Shown here: positions 9,183 through 17,370 of the stretch, piece after piece | How the letters are laid out: every line of letters begins with the position of its first letter | Position numbering within the stretch: position 1 is the first letter of the stretch | Source of the DNA: Vandammella animalimorsus | GTDB lineage: Bacteria; Pseudomonadota; Gammaproteobacteria; Burkholderiales; Burkholderiaceae_C | Direction of reading: 5' to 3' | Assembly: GCF_002285265.1 (NCBI RefSeq) | Contig: NZ_NSJB01000004.1 | Coordinates: 1-64,000, forward strand | DNA: 64,000 bases | The notes under the pieces: model-generated | Seen by the model: only the letters and a program-made list of their open reading frames with translations | Told to the model about the DNA's origin: nothing | The model's database searches: none | Program-made: the position numbers and the translations under genes

Positions 9183-9257
9183 GACCCTATCGTCTAGCGG
9201 TTAGGACATCGCCCTTTCACGGCGGTAACCGGGGTTCGAGTCCCCGTAGGGTCGCCA
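9183..9257 (+). tRNA. tRNA-Glu (anticodon TTC)
   Basis: A 75-base cloverleaf with encoded CCA. The acceptor stem is GACCCTA/TAGGGTC, and the anticodon stem CGCC/GGCG encloses loop CTTTCAC with anticodon TTC. The T loop GTTCGAG matches the consensus. It lies 69 bases after tRNA(Pro), probably in the same precursor transcript. Confidence 0.95.
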
Positions 9258-9318
9258 AAATTGGCTCGCTGCAGCCCAAGCCCATGGCACCAAGCTGCAG
9301 CGCCTGTTGGCACTACCA

Positions 9319-9395
9319 GGAGCGGTAGTTCAGTTGGTTAGAATACCGGCCTGTCACGCCGGGGGTCGCGGGTTCGAGCCCCGTCCGCTCCGCCA
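9319..9395 (+). tRNA. tRNA-Asp (anticodon GTC)
   Basis: A 77-base cloverleaf with encoded CCA. The acceptor stem is GGAGCGG/CCGCTCC, and the anticodon stem CCGGC/GCCGG encloses loop CTGTCAC with anticodon GTC. It is the last gene of the Pro-Glu-Asp cluster and is followed by a terminator hairpin. Confidence 0.96.
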
Positions 9396-9402
9396 CAACA
9401 TG

Positions 9403-9439
9403 AAAACCCTTGCAACCTACCGGCTGCAAGGGTTTTTTT
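9403..9439 (+). terminator. Rho-independent terminator of the tRNA cluster
   Basis: ACCCTTGCA (9406-9414) pairs with TGCAAGGGT (9425-9433), with a 10-base loop and seven T residues (9433-9439). The AAAA on the left side also allows use by the convergent minus-strand gene ending at 9471. Confidence 0.85.
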
Positions 9440-9470
9440 CTTGGCCGCTTTTCTTCGTACTTTTCCTGGC

Positions 9471-11321
9471 TCAGCTTCGGTAGATGGGCTCGAAGGCCTG
9501 CTGCTCGATCGCCTGCAGCGGTAGGGATTGGCCGGCCCAGAGCGCCAGCAACGGCCCGGGCAGCTCCAGCGTTTGCTCCAAGTGGTCACACAGGCGGGCG
9601 CATTCGGGCTCGTCCAGGCCATCATGGGCCTGGATGAACAGCACATAGGCGCGGCGGCGGGGGAATTCGCGCAGCTGCTTGCGCACCAGCCAGGCCGTGC
9701 GGATCGGGGCCGTCTCGCGCAGCTGGGCCCGCAGCTGCTGCAGCTCGAAATCGCCCAAATCGTGGCGGGAGATGCGCTCAAAGCAAGGGGTTTCATGCAA
9801 CTCCTGCCAAGCGCGCGACTCGGCGGCCGTGGCCTCTTTCAGGCGCTGCCGCCAGAGTTTGAGCAGCGCCTCGTGTGCCGGCTCCTCTTGCAGGGCCTGC
9901 TGCAGCCATTGCACGGCGTGGTCGCTGGCCCACCACTGATACTGGGCATCGACCGCCCACAGCCGCTCGCACAGGGCCAGAGTGCGCGCATCGCGGGCGG
10001 GCAAGTTGGTGATCAGGGCCTGCAGGGCCTGGGCATGGTTCGGATCAGCGGCCACTGCCTGCTCAAACAACGGCGCCACTGCCGCCCTGGGGTTGAGTCG
10101 CTGCAACAGCAGGCCCAATTCCGTCAGCTCATCGGCATTGGCCTGCGCCTGCCGCGCCTGCAAGGCCTGCACGCGCTGGGCAAGGCGCGCCAGATGGTGG
10201 TGGTGGCTGCGCCAGCGTTGGTGGTGCTCACGGCGCCACTGCTGGTCCAGCAGCTCAATCCAGCGCCTTGGCTCACGCAGCAAGCCCATGGCCGGCTTGA
10301 CCGACCAGGCCGGCAGCACCGCAGGCTTTTGCAGGGCCTCGATGCGCTCGCGCAGGCTGGGGTGGGTGTCGTCGGGCTGGGGGCGCTGCCGCAGCGCCTG
10401 GCGCAAGGCCGTTTGCGCAAACTCGGGCTGTGGCGGTGCGGCCAGCATGGTGCGCATGGCGCTATAAGGCCCGATGGGCGCGGGCTGAGCGGCGGCCTGG
10501 CTCCAGTGGGCGGGCCAGAAATGCCTTTCCAGCCAGATCGCTTTCACATCGAGTTCCACCAAAGCGGCTGCGGCCGTGCTGCGCCCGGTCAGGCTGGCGG
10601 CAATGCGGTCGGCCTCGTATTCGTCCTGCCTGGCCATGGCAAAGGTCTTGGCGCAAAAGCGCGGGAAGTACCAATCGAGAAACTGGTCGGTGGCCACGCC
10701 GGCAAAACTGAAGTTGCGCTCCAGGCTGGCGTGCAGACGCGCCCAGGACAGGCGGCTGCGATAAATCCATGCGGCAAAGCGCCCATGGTCGCCACGCAAG
10801 TGGCCGTATTCGTGCGCCAGCACGGCACACAGGCGCGGGGTATCCAACGCCATCAGCATGGGCAGGCCCACGGTCAACGTGTTGCGCGCCGCGCCGAACA
10901 GGCCAAACCGCGGCGTCTGCGTGATGCAGGCATTGAAATCGCCATCGAGCAGCACCTGATGGATGGGCGGGCCCTGCACTTTCTTGCGGATGCGCTCGAG
11001 CAGCTCGAACAGGCGCGGCGCGTCTTCGCGCGTCAGCTCCAGGCCCTGGGGCGGCGGCAGGCGCAGCCACAGTGCGCGCAGCCCGGCCCACAGCAGCGAG
11101 AGCGCCGCCACCAGCAACCAGACATACCCTCCATGAAATCGCCCCTTCCAGATCGCCGCCAACAATACTCCCAGCAAAATCAGGCCCACACAGACGAAAC
11201 CCAGCACCCACAAATAACCCAAAGCGGCAAACCAAAACACAGAACGCCGATAGGCCCGCTCATCGCTGGCGCTGTCCTGCTCCGACAGGCGCACCAAATG
11301 AATGAAGTCCGAATATTTCAT
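9471..11321 (-). CDS. Membrane-anchored M48-family zinc metallopeptidase with TPR-like tail
   Basis: A 616-residue protein. Two transmembrane helices occupy about residues 28-85. The M48 catalytic domain carries LAHEYGHLRGDHG (zinc ligands His170 and His174, catalytic Glu171) and the third ligand region QDEYEADRIAASLTG. The C-terminal 300 residues are helical and TPR-like (AAVAPLFEQAVAADPNHAQALQALI). Related proteins are HtpX/YfgC-type envelope or membrane quality-control proteases. The substrate is unknown. The start at 11321 is chosen because the membrane region follows directly. The gene diverges from the acylase gene, leaving a 207-base promoter region. Confidence 0.85.
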   Translation of the reverse strand: MKYSDFIHLVRLSEQDSASDERAYRRSVFWFAALGYLWVLGFVCVGLILLGVLLAAIWKGRFHGGYVWLLVAALSLLWAGLRALWLRLPPPQGLELTREDAPRLFELLERIRKKVQGPPIHQVLLDGDFNACITQTPRFGLFGAARNTLTVGLPMLMALDTPRLCAVLAHEYGHLRGDHGRFAAWIYRSRLSWARLHASLERNFSFAGVATDQFLDWYFPRFCAKTFAMARQDEYEADRIAASLTGRSTAAAALVELDVKAIWLERHFWPAHWSQAAAQPAPIGPYSAMRTMLAAPPQPEFAQTALRQALRQRPQPDDTHPSLRERIEALQKPAVLPAWSVKPAMGLLREPRRWIELLDQQWRREHHQRWRSHHHHLARLAQRVQALQARQAQANADELTELGLLLQRLNPRAAVAPLFEQAVAADPNHAQALQALITNLPARDARTLALCERLWAVDAQYQWWASDHAVQWLQQALQEEPAHEALLKLWRQRLKEATAAESRAWQELHETPCFERISRHDLGDFELQQLRAQLRETAPIRTAWLVRKQLREFPRRRAYVLFIQAHDGLDEPECARLCDHLEQTLELPGPLLALWAGQSLPLQAIEQQAFEPIYRS

Positions 11322-11528
11322 GGGTATCACACCCCCGCATGAGTGAAATGCAGAAGCTGCCTTGCAGCTGGTAGGTTTCATATCGTAACAACGCCCTGGC
11401 CATTCACTGCGCTGGGTGGATTGGCAGTGATGTCGCCACCCGCCCGCCCCTTGGCACGCGCTCGGCCTTGGCGCTATCCTTTGCGCCGCCCCGCACAAGA
11501 GGGCGGCATATTCAAAGGAGACATTCCC

Positions 11529-13952
11529 ATGGCAAGGCATGCACCGGGCGGCCGCTGGCCGCTGTTACTGTTGACCGCCACCTGGCTGGCCGCTTGTGGC
11601 GGCTCGGACGATGGGGCCCCAGCGCCTGTGGCCCCCAGCTACCAGGCCGAGCTGCGACGCACGGCCATGGGCATCGCCCACATCAAGGCCGAGGACTGGC
11701 GCGGGCTGGGCTATGGCCTGGGCTATGCGCAGGCCCAGGACAACCTCTGCACCCTGGCCGATGCCTTTCTCACCTACCGCGGCGAGCGCTCGCGCCATCT
11801 GGGCGGCCAGGCGCTGGCGGTGAACAACAGCACCATCGGCCGGCCACGGAACATCGACTCGGACTTTTTCCATCGCCATCTGTTGCCTGACGATGCCGTG
11901 CAAACCATGGCCGCCGCGCAATCTACGGACATGCATGCGCTGGTGGACGGCTTTGCCACTGGCTACAACCGCTATGTGCGCGAAATCCAGGCCGGCGAGC
12001 ACCGCAGCGCGCACGCCGCCTGCCGCGCGCAGCCCTGGGTGCAGGCCATCACCGCCCAAGACCTCTGGCGGCGCATGATGCAGGCCGGCCTGGCTGCCGG
12101 GCACAGCAATTTCGTGGCCGCCATCGCCAATGCCCAGCCCCCGGCCGCTGGCGGCGGCAAAGCCGCACCGGCCGACTGGCCCAAGCCAGGCCAGGTGCAC
12201 ACGCCCCGGCTGGAGGTGGGCGGCAGCGCGGGCGTGGGCAGCAACATGTACGGCTTTGGCAGCGCCGTCACCGGCGGCGATGGCCCGCTGCTGTTTGGCA
12301 ACCCGCACTGGTACTGGAAGGGGGCCGACCGCTTCTACCAAACGCAGCTGACCATCCCCGGGCGCATCAACGTCAGCGGCGTGTCCTTCCTGGGCGTGCC
12401 GCTGGTGCTCATCGGCTTCAATGAGCACGTAGCCTGGAGCCACACCGTCTCCACCGCGCGGCGCTTTGGCCTGTTCCAGCTCAGCCTGGTCGAAGGCTCG
12501 CCCACCACCTACCTGGTCGATGGCCAGCCCGTGCCCATGCAGGCCACACCCATCAGCGTGCAAGTGCGCAACGACGATGGCAGCCTCAGCACCGTCACCC
12601 GCACGCTCTACAAAAGCCGCCACGGCCCGCTGGTCAACCTGGGCGCCATGCACCCCGCGCTGGGCTGGGGCAGCGCCAGCGCCTTCGCCATGCGCGACAT
12701 CAACAGCGACAACCACCGCATCTTCCGCAACTGGCTGCGCTGGGGCCAGGCCACATCGCTGCAGGCCTTCATCGCCATCCAGAAGCAAGAATCCGCCGTG
12801 CCCTGGGTGAACACCGTGGCCGTGGGCCGCGGCAGCGACCAGGCCTGGTACGCCGACATCGGCGCCGTGCCCAACGTGCCCGACGCGCTGCTGGCCCAGT
12901 GCGCCACGCCCGCCAGCCAGGCCCTGGCCGCCGCGCTGCCGGGCGTGCCGGTGCTCAACGGCGCGCGCAGCGCCTGCAACTGGCAAAGCGATGCCGACTC
13001 GGCCCAGCCCGGCGCCCTGGGCCCGGCGCGCATGCCCAGCCTGCTGCGCAGCGACTACGTGGCCAACATGAACGACAGCCACTGGCTGGCCAACCCGGCC
13101 GCGCCGCTGAGCGGCTACCCCGCCATCTTCGGCCCCGCCGGCAGCAGCGCGCAAACGCTGCGCACCCGCCTGGGGCACATCATGGCGCAAGAGCGCCTGG
13201 CCGGCGCCGATGGCTACCCCGGCCGCCAGGCCAGCTCCGCCATCGTGCGGGACATGGTGCTCAACAGTCGCGTGCTGAGCGCCGAGCTGTTCAAGGAACC
13301 GGCGCTGGCGCTGGTGTGCACCGAGGCCAGCATCGAAGGCGTGGACGTGCGCGCCGCCTGCGCCGCCCTGCAAGCCTGGGACAACCACGGCCACGCAGAC
13401 TCACGCGGCTCGCACCTGTGGGACGAATTCTGGGGCCGCGTGCAAGTGCCAGCCGCGCAGCTGTTTGCCGTGCCCTTCGATCCGCAGGACCCGCTGCACA
13501 CCCCGCGCGGCCTGCAGGCCAGCGCCGCGCCCGCGCTGCGCAAGGCTTTCGCCGCCGCCGTGCAGGCCGTGGCCGCCAGCGGCGCCGCCATGGACGCGCC
13601 GCGCGGCCAGCTGCTGTACGCCAGCCGCGATGGCCAGCGCATTGCGCTGTACGGCGGCTGCGGCGGCCTGGGCTACTTCACCATCGCCTGCTCCGAGCTG
13701 CCCCTGGGCCAAGGCGGCTACGCCATGGACGGGCAACCGCACGGCAATACCTACATGCAAGTGGTGAACTTTGCCAGCAGCGGCGTGCAGGCGCACAGCT
13801 TCCTGACCTTCTCGCAATCGGACGACCCGGCCTCGCCGCATCACGGCGACTACACCCGCGCCTATGCCGCCAAGCAGTGGCACCGCGTGCCATTCACCGA
13901 AAGCGAAATCACAGGCCACAGCAGCTACCGAACGCAAACGCTGAGCCAATAG
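11529..13952 (+). CDS. Penicillin-acylase-family lipoprotein, acyl-homoserine-lactone acylase type
   Basis: An Ntn-hydrolase precursor of 807 residues, expected to be cut into two chains. It has a lipoprotein signal (LTATWLAAC, Cys23). The autocatalytic nucleophile is Ser238 in GSNMYGFG, the alpha chain lies before it and the beta chain after it. The beta chain has LLFGNPHWYWKG, RFYQTQLTIPGRINVSGVS and IGFNEHVAWSHTVS, close to the pattern of PvdQ/AHL acylases and aculeacin acylases. The likely reaction is hydrolysis of long-chain acyl amides, such as quorum signals or lipopeptides. Substrate cannot be told from sequence. Membrane anchoring by lipid is less usual, since most relatives are soluble periplasmic enzymes. 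AAAGGAG precedes the start. Confidence 0.88.
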   Translation: MARHAPGGRWPLLLLTATWLAACGGSDDGAPAPVAPSYQAELRRTAMGIAHIKAEDWRGLGYGLGYAQAQDNLCTLADAFLTYRGERSRHLGGQALAVNNSTIGRPRNIDSDFFHRHLLPDDAVQTMAAAQSTDMHALVDGFATGYNRYVREIQAGEHRSAHAACRAQPWVQAITAQDLWRRMMQAGLAAGHSNFVAAIANAQPPAAGGGKAAPADWPKPGQVHTPRLEVGGSAGVGSNMYGFGSAVTGGDGPLLFGNPHWYWKGADRFYQTQLTIPGRINVSGVSFLGVPLVLIGFNEHVAWSHTVSTARRFGLFQLSLVEGSPTTYLVDGQPVPMQATPISVQVRNDDGSLSTVTRTLYKSRHGPLVNLGAMHPALGWGSASAFAMRDINSDNHRIFRNWLRWGQATSLQAFIAIQKQESAVPWVNTVAVGRGSDQAWYADIGAVPNVPDALLAQCATPASQALAAALPGVPVLNGARSACNWQSDADSAQPGALGPARMPSLLRSDYVANMNDSHWLANPAAPLSGYPAIFGPAGSSAQTLRTRLGHIMAQERLAGADGYPGRQASSAIVRDMVLNSRVLSAELFKEPALALVCTEASIEGVDVRAACAALQAWDNHGHADSRGSHLWDEFWGRVQVPAAQLFAVPFDPQDPLHTPRGLQASAAPALRKAFAAAVQAVAASGAAMDAPRGQLLYASRDGQRIALYGGCGGLGYFTIACSELPLGQGGYAMDGQPHGNTYMQVVNFASSGVQAHSFLTFSQSDDPASPHHGDYTRAYAAKQWHRVPFTESEITGHSSYRTQTLSQ

Positions 13953-14027
13953 CGTGTGCAAGGGGGCCAGCCGCGCCCCAAGTTGCTGACCGCGCAAGCG
14001 CCACAGCCCCCCCCACGCCACAGCCCC

Positions 14028-14076
14028 AAAAAACGCCTTGCCATGCGCCCCAAGGAAAGGAGCATGGCAAGGCGTT
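14028..14076 (-). terminator. Strong terminator at the end of the minus-strand envelope cluster
   Basis: AACGCCTTGCCATGC (14032-14046) pairs perfectly with GCATGGCAAGGCGTT (14062-14076). Read on the minus strand the hairpin ends in a run of six T residues (AAAAAA at 14028-14033 on plus). It ends transcription coming from 14116 and can also stop the acylase transcript. Confidence 0.85.
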
Positions 14077-14115
14077 CTGCCGACTGTGCGTGAGTTTTGA
14101 CGACCCCTGGCCCCT

Positions 14116-14859
14116 TCAAGGGCCTTGCGTGATCTCCAGCTGCACGCGGCGGTTTCTTTGCCGGCCCTGCGGATCGTCGCTGCCATCGGGGTGCGCATTG
14201 GGCGCAATGGGCTGGCTCTCACCGTGGGCATGCACCTGGATCGGCTGGGCCAGCACGTCCTGCAGGGCGGCGGCCACGGTGTTGGCGCGCCGTTGCGACA
14301 GGGCCATGTTGTAGTCCTCGCTGCCCTTGCTGTCCGTGTGGCCGTGCACGCTCAGGCGCACGTCCTGGTAGGCCTGCAGCAGCTCGCGCACCTTGTCCAG
14401 CACGGGCTGCGCATCGGGGCGAATGTCGGATTTGTCGAAATCGAACAGCACGTCCGAGGGCAGCTCCAGCACGATGCGTTCCTGGCCTTGCTGCACGGCC
14501 TTGAGCTCGCCCAGCAGCTCTTGCGTGCGCTGCAGGTGCGCCGCGCTGGTTTTGCTGGGGCGCAAGGCGCTGGCCGCGGCCGCCTGGGCAGGCTGCAATT
14601 GGCCAGCTTGCGCCGTGGGTTGCCACTGTGTGGCGCGCGGTGCGGCCTGCAGATTGGCCGGTTGCGCCGGCTGCGCCTGCAACTGCGTGCGCCGGGGCGC
14701 GGCCTGCAGCCCCGAGGCCGCTGGCGGCTGTTGCGGCTGCAGGCCCGTCTCGGCCCTGGGCGGCGCTGGCTGCAGGCTGGCTTGCGCCACTGCGCTGCCG
14801 GCGCTCACGGCCAGGGCCAGCGGCCAGGCGCAAGCCGCCCATGTGCGCAGCGTGCGCAT
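14116..14859 (-). CDS. OmpA/Pal-like peptidoglycan-binding outer-membrane protein
   Basis: A 247-residue exported protein. The signal peptide (ALAVSAGSAVAQA) is followed by a Gln/Pro/Ala-rich low-complexity stretch of about 80 residues. The C-terminal OmpA domain has DVLFDFDKSDIRPDAQ, HGHTDSKGSEDYNMALSQRRA and the closing NRRVQLEI, which bind diaminopimelate in peptidoglycan. It may anchor the neighbouring surface system to the wall. An alternative start at 14889 has AAGGGG six bases before it. It is the last gene before the terminator at 14028-14076. Confidence 0.85.
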   Translation of the reverse strand: MRTLRTWAACAWPLALAVSAGSAVAQASLQPAPPRAETGLQPQQPPAASGLQAAPRRTQLQAQPAQPANLQAAPRATQWQPTAQAGQLQPAQAAAASALRPSKTSAAHLQRTQELLGELKAVQQGQERIVLELPSDVLFDFDKSDIRPDAQPVLDKVRELLQAYQDVRLSVHGHTDSKGSEDYNMALSQRRANTVAAALQDVLAQPIQVHAHGESQPIAPNAHPDGSDDPQGRQRNRRVQLEITQGP

Positions 14860-14947
14860 CGCACGCCTTTCACTCTGTCGTCTCAACATGGCATGCCCCT
14901 TGTTCGTCAAAACAGTGCCTGGCGCAGATTGGCCCACAACGACTGCA

Positions 14948-15895
14948 TCAAGGCGCAGGCAACGCCATCACCAGGGCCGAGGCCCTGGTCGATGTGGCCG
15001 AGTGCCCATCGTTGATGACCAGCGTCAGCCCTTGCGCATCGGCCGGCAAAGCGCCCTGGAACACCAGCTCGCCCACCATGGCTTCGTTGTTGGCGATCAG
15101 CAGCTTGGGGTTGTCGGCCGAGCGCTGCAGCATGAGGCGGTCGCCCGCGGCGGTGCGCAGGAAGGTCTCGCCCCCGGCCAGCTCCGTGCCGCGCGGGCGG
15201 CGGCGGTTGCTGAAGGCGATGCTGACCTGCAGCCGGGTGCGGTCGGCCTCGCGCTGCACCGATTGCACCTGCACCAAGAGCCCGCCTTCGTTGCTGGCCT
15301 GCACCGGATAGCGCACATCGGCCGCCAGCTTCGCCGCATCGGCGCCCACGCTGTGCACCCGCAGCTGGGATTGGATCTCGGGCGGCACGGCGATGGGCAG
15401 CTTCAGCGCAGGCGCTCGGGTGTCCTGCTCGCCATTGCCTTCATTGACCACCAGCGTCAGCTGCTGGGTGCCCACGGGGATGGCGCCCAGAAAGGTCAGC
15501 TGCCCTTCCATGGAGGCGTTGTTGGCAATTGGCACATTGGTATCCTCGGCCGGGCGCTTGAGCAGCAGGCGAGTGCCGCCATCGGTGAGCAAGAAGGTGT
15601 CGCCACCGGCCAGCTGCGCGCCCTGCGGGCGGCGCTGGTTGGCAAAGGAGACGGCCACATCCAGCACCGTGTGGTCGGGTTGGGCGGCCATGCCCTTGAC
15701 ACGCAGATTCCAGCCGCCCTCGCTGCTGGCCTGCGCCTGCACGGCCGTCATCTGCGCCGCCGCGCTGGTCTGCGCCTGCGCTGCGGGCAGGCCCCAGGCC
15801 CACGCGCTGGCGGCCAACGCCAAACACATACAGGCCCGCGCGGCGGGCCTGGCAGTCAGCCTGAAGATGTCTGAAAACACGCGGTGGTTTTTCAT
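14948..15895 (-). CDS. Exported protein made of two copies of one domain
   Basis: A 315-residue protein of unknown family. A signal peptide (GLPAAQA) is followed by two roughly 110-residue copies of the same domain. The first copy has VSFANQRRPQGAQLAGGDTF, LLLKRPAEDTNVPIANNASM and QQLTLVVNEGN. The second copy has IAFSNRRRPRGTELAGGETF, LMLQRSADNPKLLIANNEAM and QGLTLVINDGH. The alternating hydrophobic pattern suggests beta sandwiches. GACAGGAG precedes the ATG. It lies inside the CsgG-type cluster, so a periplasmic accessory role (chaperone or subunit carrier) is possible but inferred. Confidence 0.8.
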   Translation of the reverse strand: MKNHRVFSDIFRLTARPAARACMCLALAASAWAWGLPAAQAQTSAAAQMTAVQAQASSEGGWNLRVKGMAAQPDHTVLDVAVSFANQRRPQGAQLAGGDTFLLTDGGTRLLLKRPAEDTNVPIANNASMEGQLTFLGAIPVGTQQLTLVVNEGNGEQDTRAPALKLPIAVPPEIQSQLRVHSVGADAAKLAADVRYPVQASNEGGLLVQVQSVQREADRTRLQVSIAFSNRRRPRGTELAGGETFLRTAAGDRLMLQRSADNPKLLIANNEAMVGELVFQGALPADAQGLTLVINDGHSATSTRASALVMALPAP

Positions 15896-16043
15896 GCAAG
15901 CTCCTGTCGTCATGGATCGGAATCGGCCCCTGGCCTCCAAGCCGGGCGGCCAGGCATGATGGCACATCCCCAAAATGGCGGGCAAGCCATGTGCACGCCT
16001 GCCGGGCTGGAGTGACGCGAGGGCGCATCAGCGCATGCACAGT

Positions 16044-16442
16044 TCAGCGGATGGTCACGCTGTTGATTTGCACCGGGCCAGTGCGCTGGCCTGTCGCGCC
16101 ATCTTGCGCCTCGGCGCAATCGCCGACGATGCGCACATCCTGCGTATTGCGCCCGGTCACCACAACCGTCTCGCCCCGCAGCGCACGGCCTTGAATGTTG
16201 ACGCTGTTGACGTTCACGGCAGCGTTGGCATCGCAATGCACCTGGATGCGCTCGGCCCGGTTGCCCGTGACTTCGATGCGGTTGCCGTGCTGTGGCTGGG
16301 CCTGTTGTGCCGGCATTTTCTGCTCCTGTTTCTGCGCTTGTTGCGGATGCCCAGATTGCGCCCAGCTGCCGCTGGCCATGGTCAGCATGGCCGCGGCTGC
16401 GGCGCAGGCGCCCAGGGCAATTCGGTGATGGCGGTGGTTCAT
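16044..16442 (-). CDS. Small exported protein with NSV-repeat (curlin-like candidate)
   Basis: A 132-residue protein. A signal peptide ends around GSWAQS, then a Gln-rich segment of about 30 residues. After that come roughly one and a half copies of the repeat that also builds the proteins at 22940 and 19166: IEVTGNRAERIQV ... NVNSVNIQG and VVVTGRNTQDVRIV ... QINSVTIR. Two cysteines (HCDANA and GDCAEA) could form a disulfide, which the other two repeat proteins lack. It may be a minor or nucleating subunit. A GGAGGG sequence lies nine bases before the ATG. Confidence 0.75.
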   Translation of the reverse strand: MNHRHHRIALGACAAAAAMLTMASGSWAQSGHPQQAQKQEQKMPAQQAQPQHGNRIEVTGNRAERIQVHCDANAAVNVNSVNIQGRALRGETVVVTGRNTQDVRIVGDCAEAQDGATGQRTGPVQINSVTIR

Positions 16443-16492
16443 GGCATGGCCCTCCTGAGGTGGAAGAAGTGGTGCTGCGCTCAGCGCCCGGC

Positions 16493-17368
16493 TCATGGCG
16501 CGGATGACTCTTGCCCGGGCTGCGCCGGTGTGGCCGGATCAGGCTGTGGTGGCGGTGGAGGCGCAGTGACGATCGAGCCCTGGCGCAGCCCTGGTATCGA
16601 CACTTCGGCAGGCATGGGCGCAGCGCGATCGACCGGGTGCGCCTGCATGGCCGCAGCGCCCGGCATCGGGCTGGCGTGCACCGCTGCAGCGCCTCGGCCG
16701 GGCGGCTTGCCAGATGCAATGGCCGCGCCCATTTCCTGCGCAAAGCGCTCGGACAGCGCCAGCTCCTCGGCCGCCATTTGCGAGCCCAGACTTTGGATCA
16801 GGCGCGCCACATCACGCCCACTGCGCTGGCCTTGCGCCGCAGCAAATTGCTGGGTCAGGCGTGCATAGCCCAGCGCCTTGACCGAATCCTGAGGCACGCC
16901 CTGGCCCTTGTGGTACATGCGGCTGAGGCGCTCCATGGCTGCGGGATCGCCACGCACGGCCGCCATCAAATACCAACGATAGGCCTGGCCGATGTCGGCC
17001 ATGGGCGAGCGTTCGTTGCGATAGGCATCGCCCACCAGCGCCATCAGCACCGGGTTCTGGCTTTGCAAGGCCTGGGCCTGCAGCTCGCGCAATTCGTTGT
17101 GAAACAGCGCGCCGCTGCAGCCCAGCCCGGGCTGGCCTTTGTCCAGCGCCTCCTGGCAGGCCTGCACATAGCGTGCGGCATTGCTGTGCGCGGCCGCCTG
17201 CGTCGTCGTCGGCGGCGGCGCTTCAAGCTGTGGCTGCGCCCAGCACCATGTGGCCGCCCCCATGCAGGCTGCGGCCAGTGCCAGGCCACGGCGCAGCCGT
17301 TTCGGTTGCGGCTGCGGCCTTGGCGGCGTGGGCGTTGTCTGGTGGTTGTTGATTTGCCATTGGCTCAT
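16493..17368 (-). CDS. Exported Sel1-repeat protein
   Basis: A 291-residue protein starting two bases after the stop of the CsgG-like gene, with GAGGAGGG before its ATG. Residues 1-45 are a long signal peptide (AACMGAATWCWA). The middle has two Sel1-like helical repeats (ALVGDAYRNERSPMADIGQAYRWYLMAA and RLSRMYHKGQGVPQDSVKALGYARL), which mediate protein-protein contacts. The C-terminal 80 residues are Pro/Ala-rich and disordered. Tight coupling to the secretion lipoprotein suggests a scaffold in that complex. This is inference. Confidence 0.8.
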   Translation of the reverse strand: MSQWQINNHQTTPTPPRPQPQPKRLRRGLALAAACMGAATWCWAQPQLEAPPPTTTQAAAHSNAARYVQACQEALDKGQPGLGCSGALFHNELRELQAQALQSQNPVLMALVGDAYRNERSPMADIGQAYRWYLMAAVRGDPAAMERLSRMYHKGQGVPQDSVKALGYARLTQQFAAAQGQRSGRDVARLIQSLGSQMAAEELALSERFAQEMGAAIASGKPPGRGAAAVHASPMPGAAAMQAHPVDRAAPMPAEVSIPGLRQGSIVTAPPPPPQPDPATPAQPGQESSAP

Positions 17369-17370
17369 GC

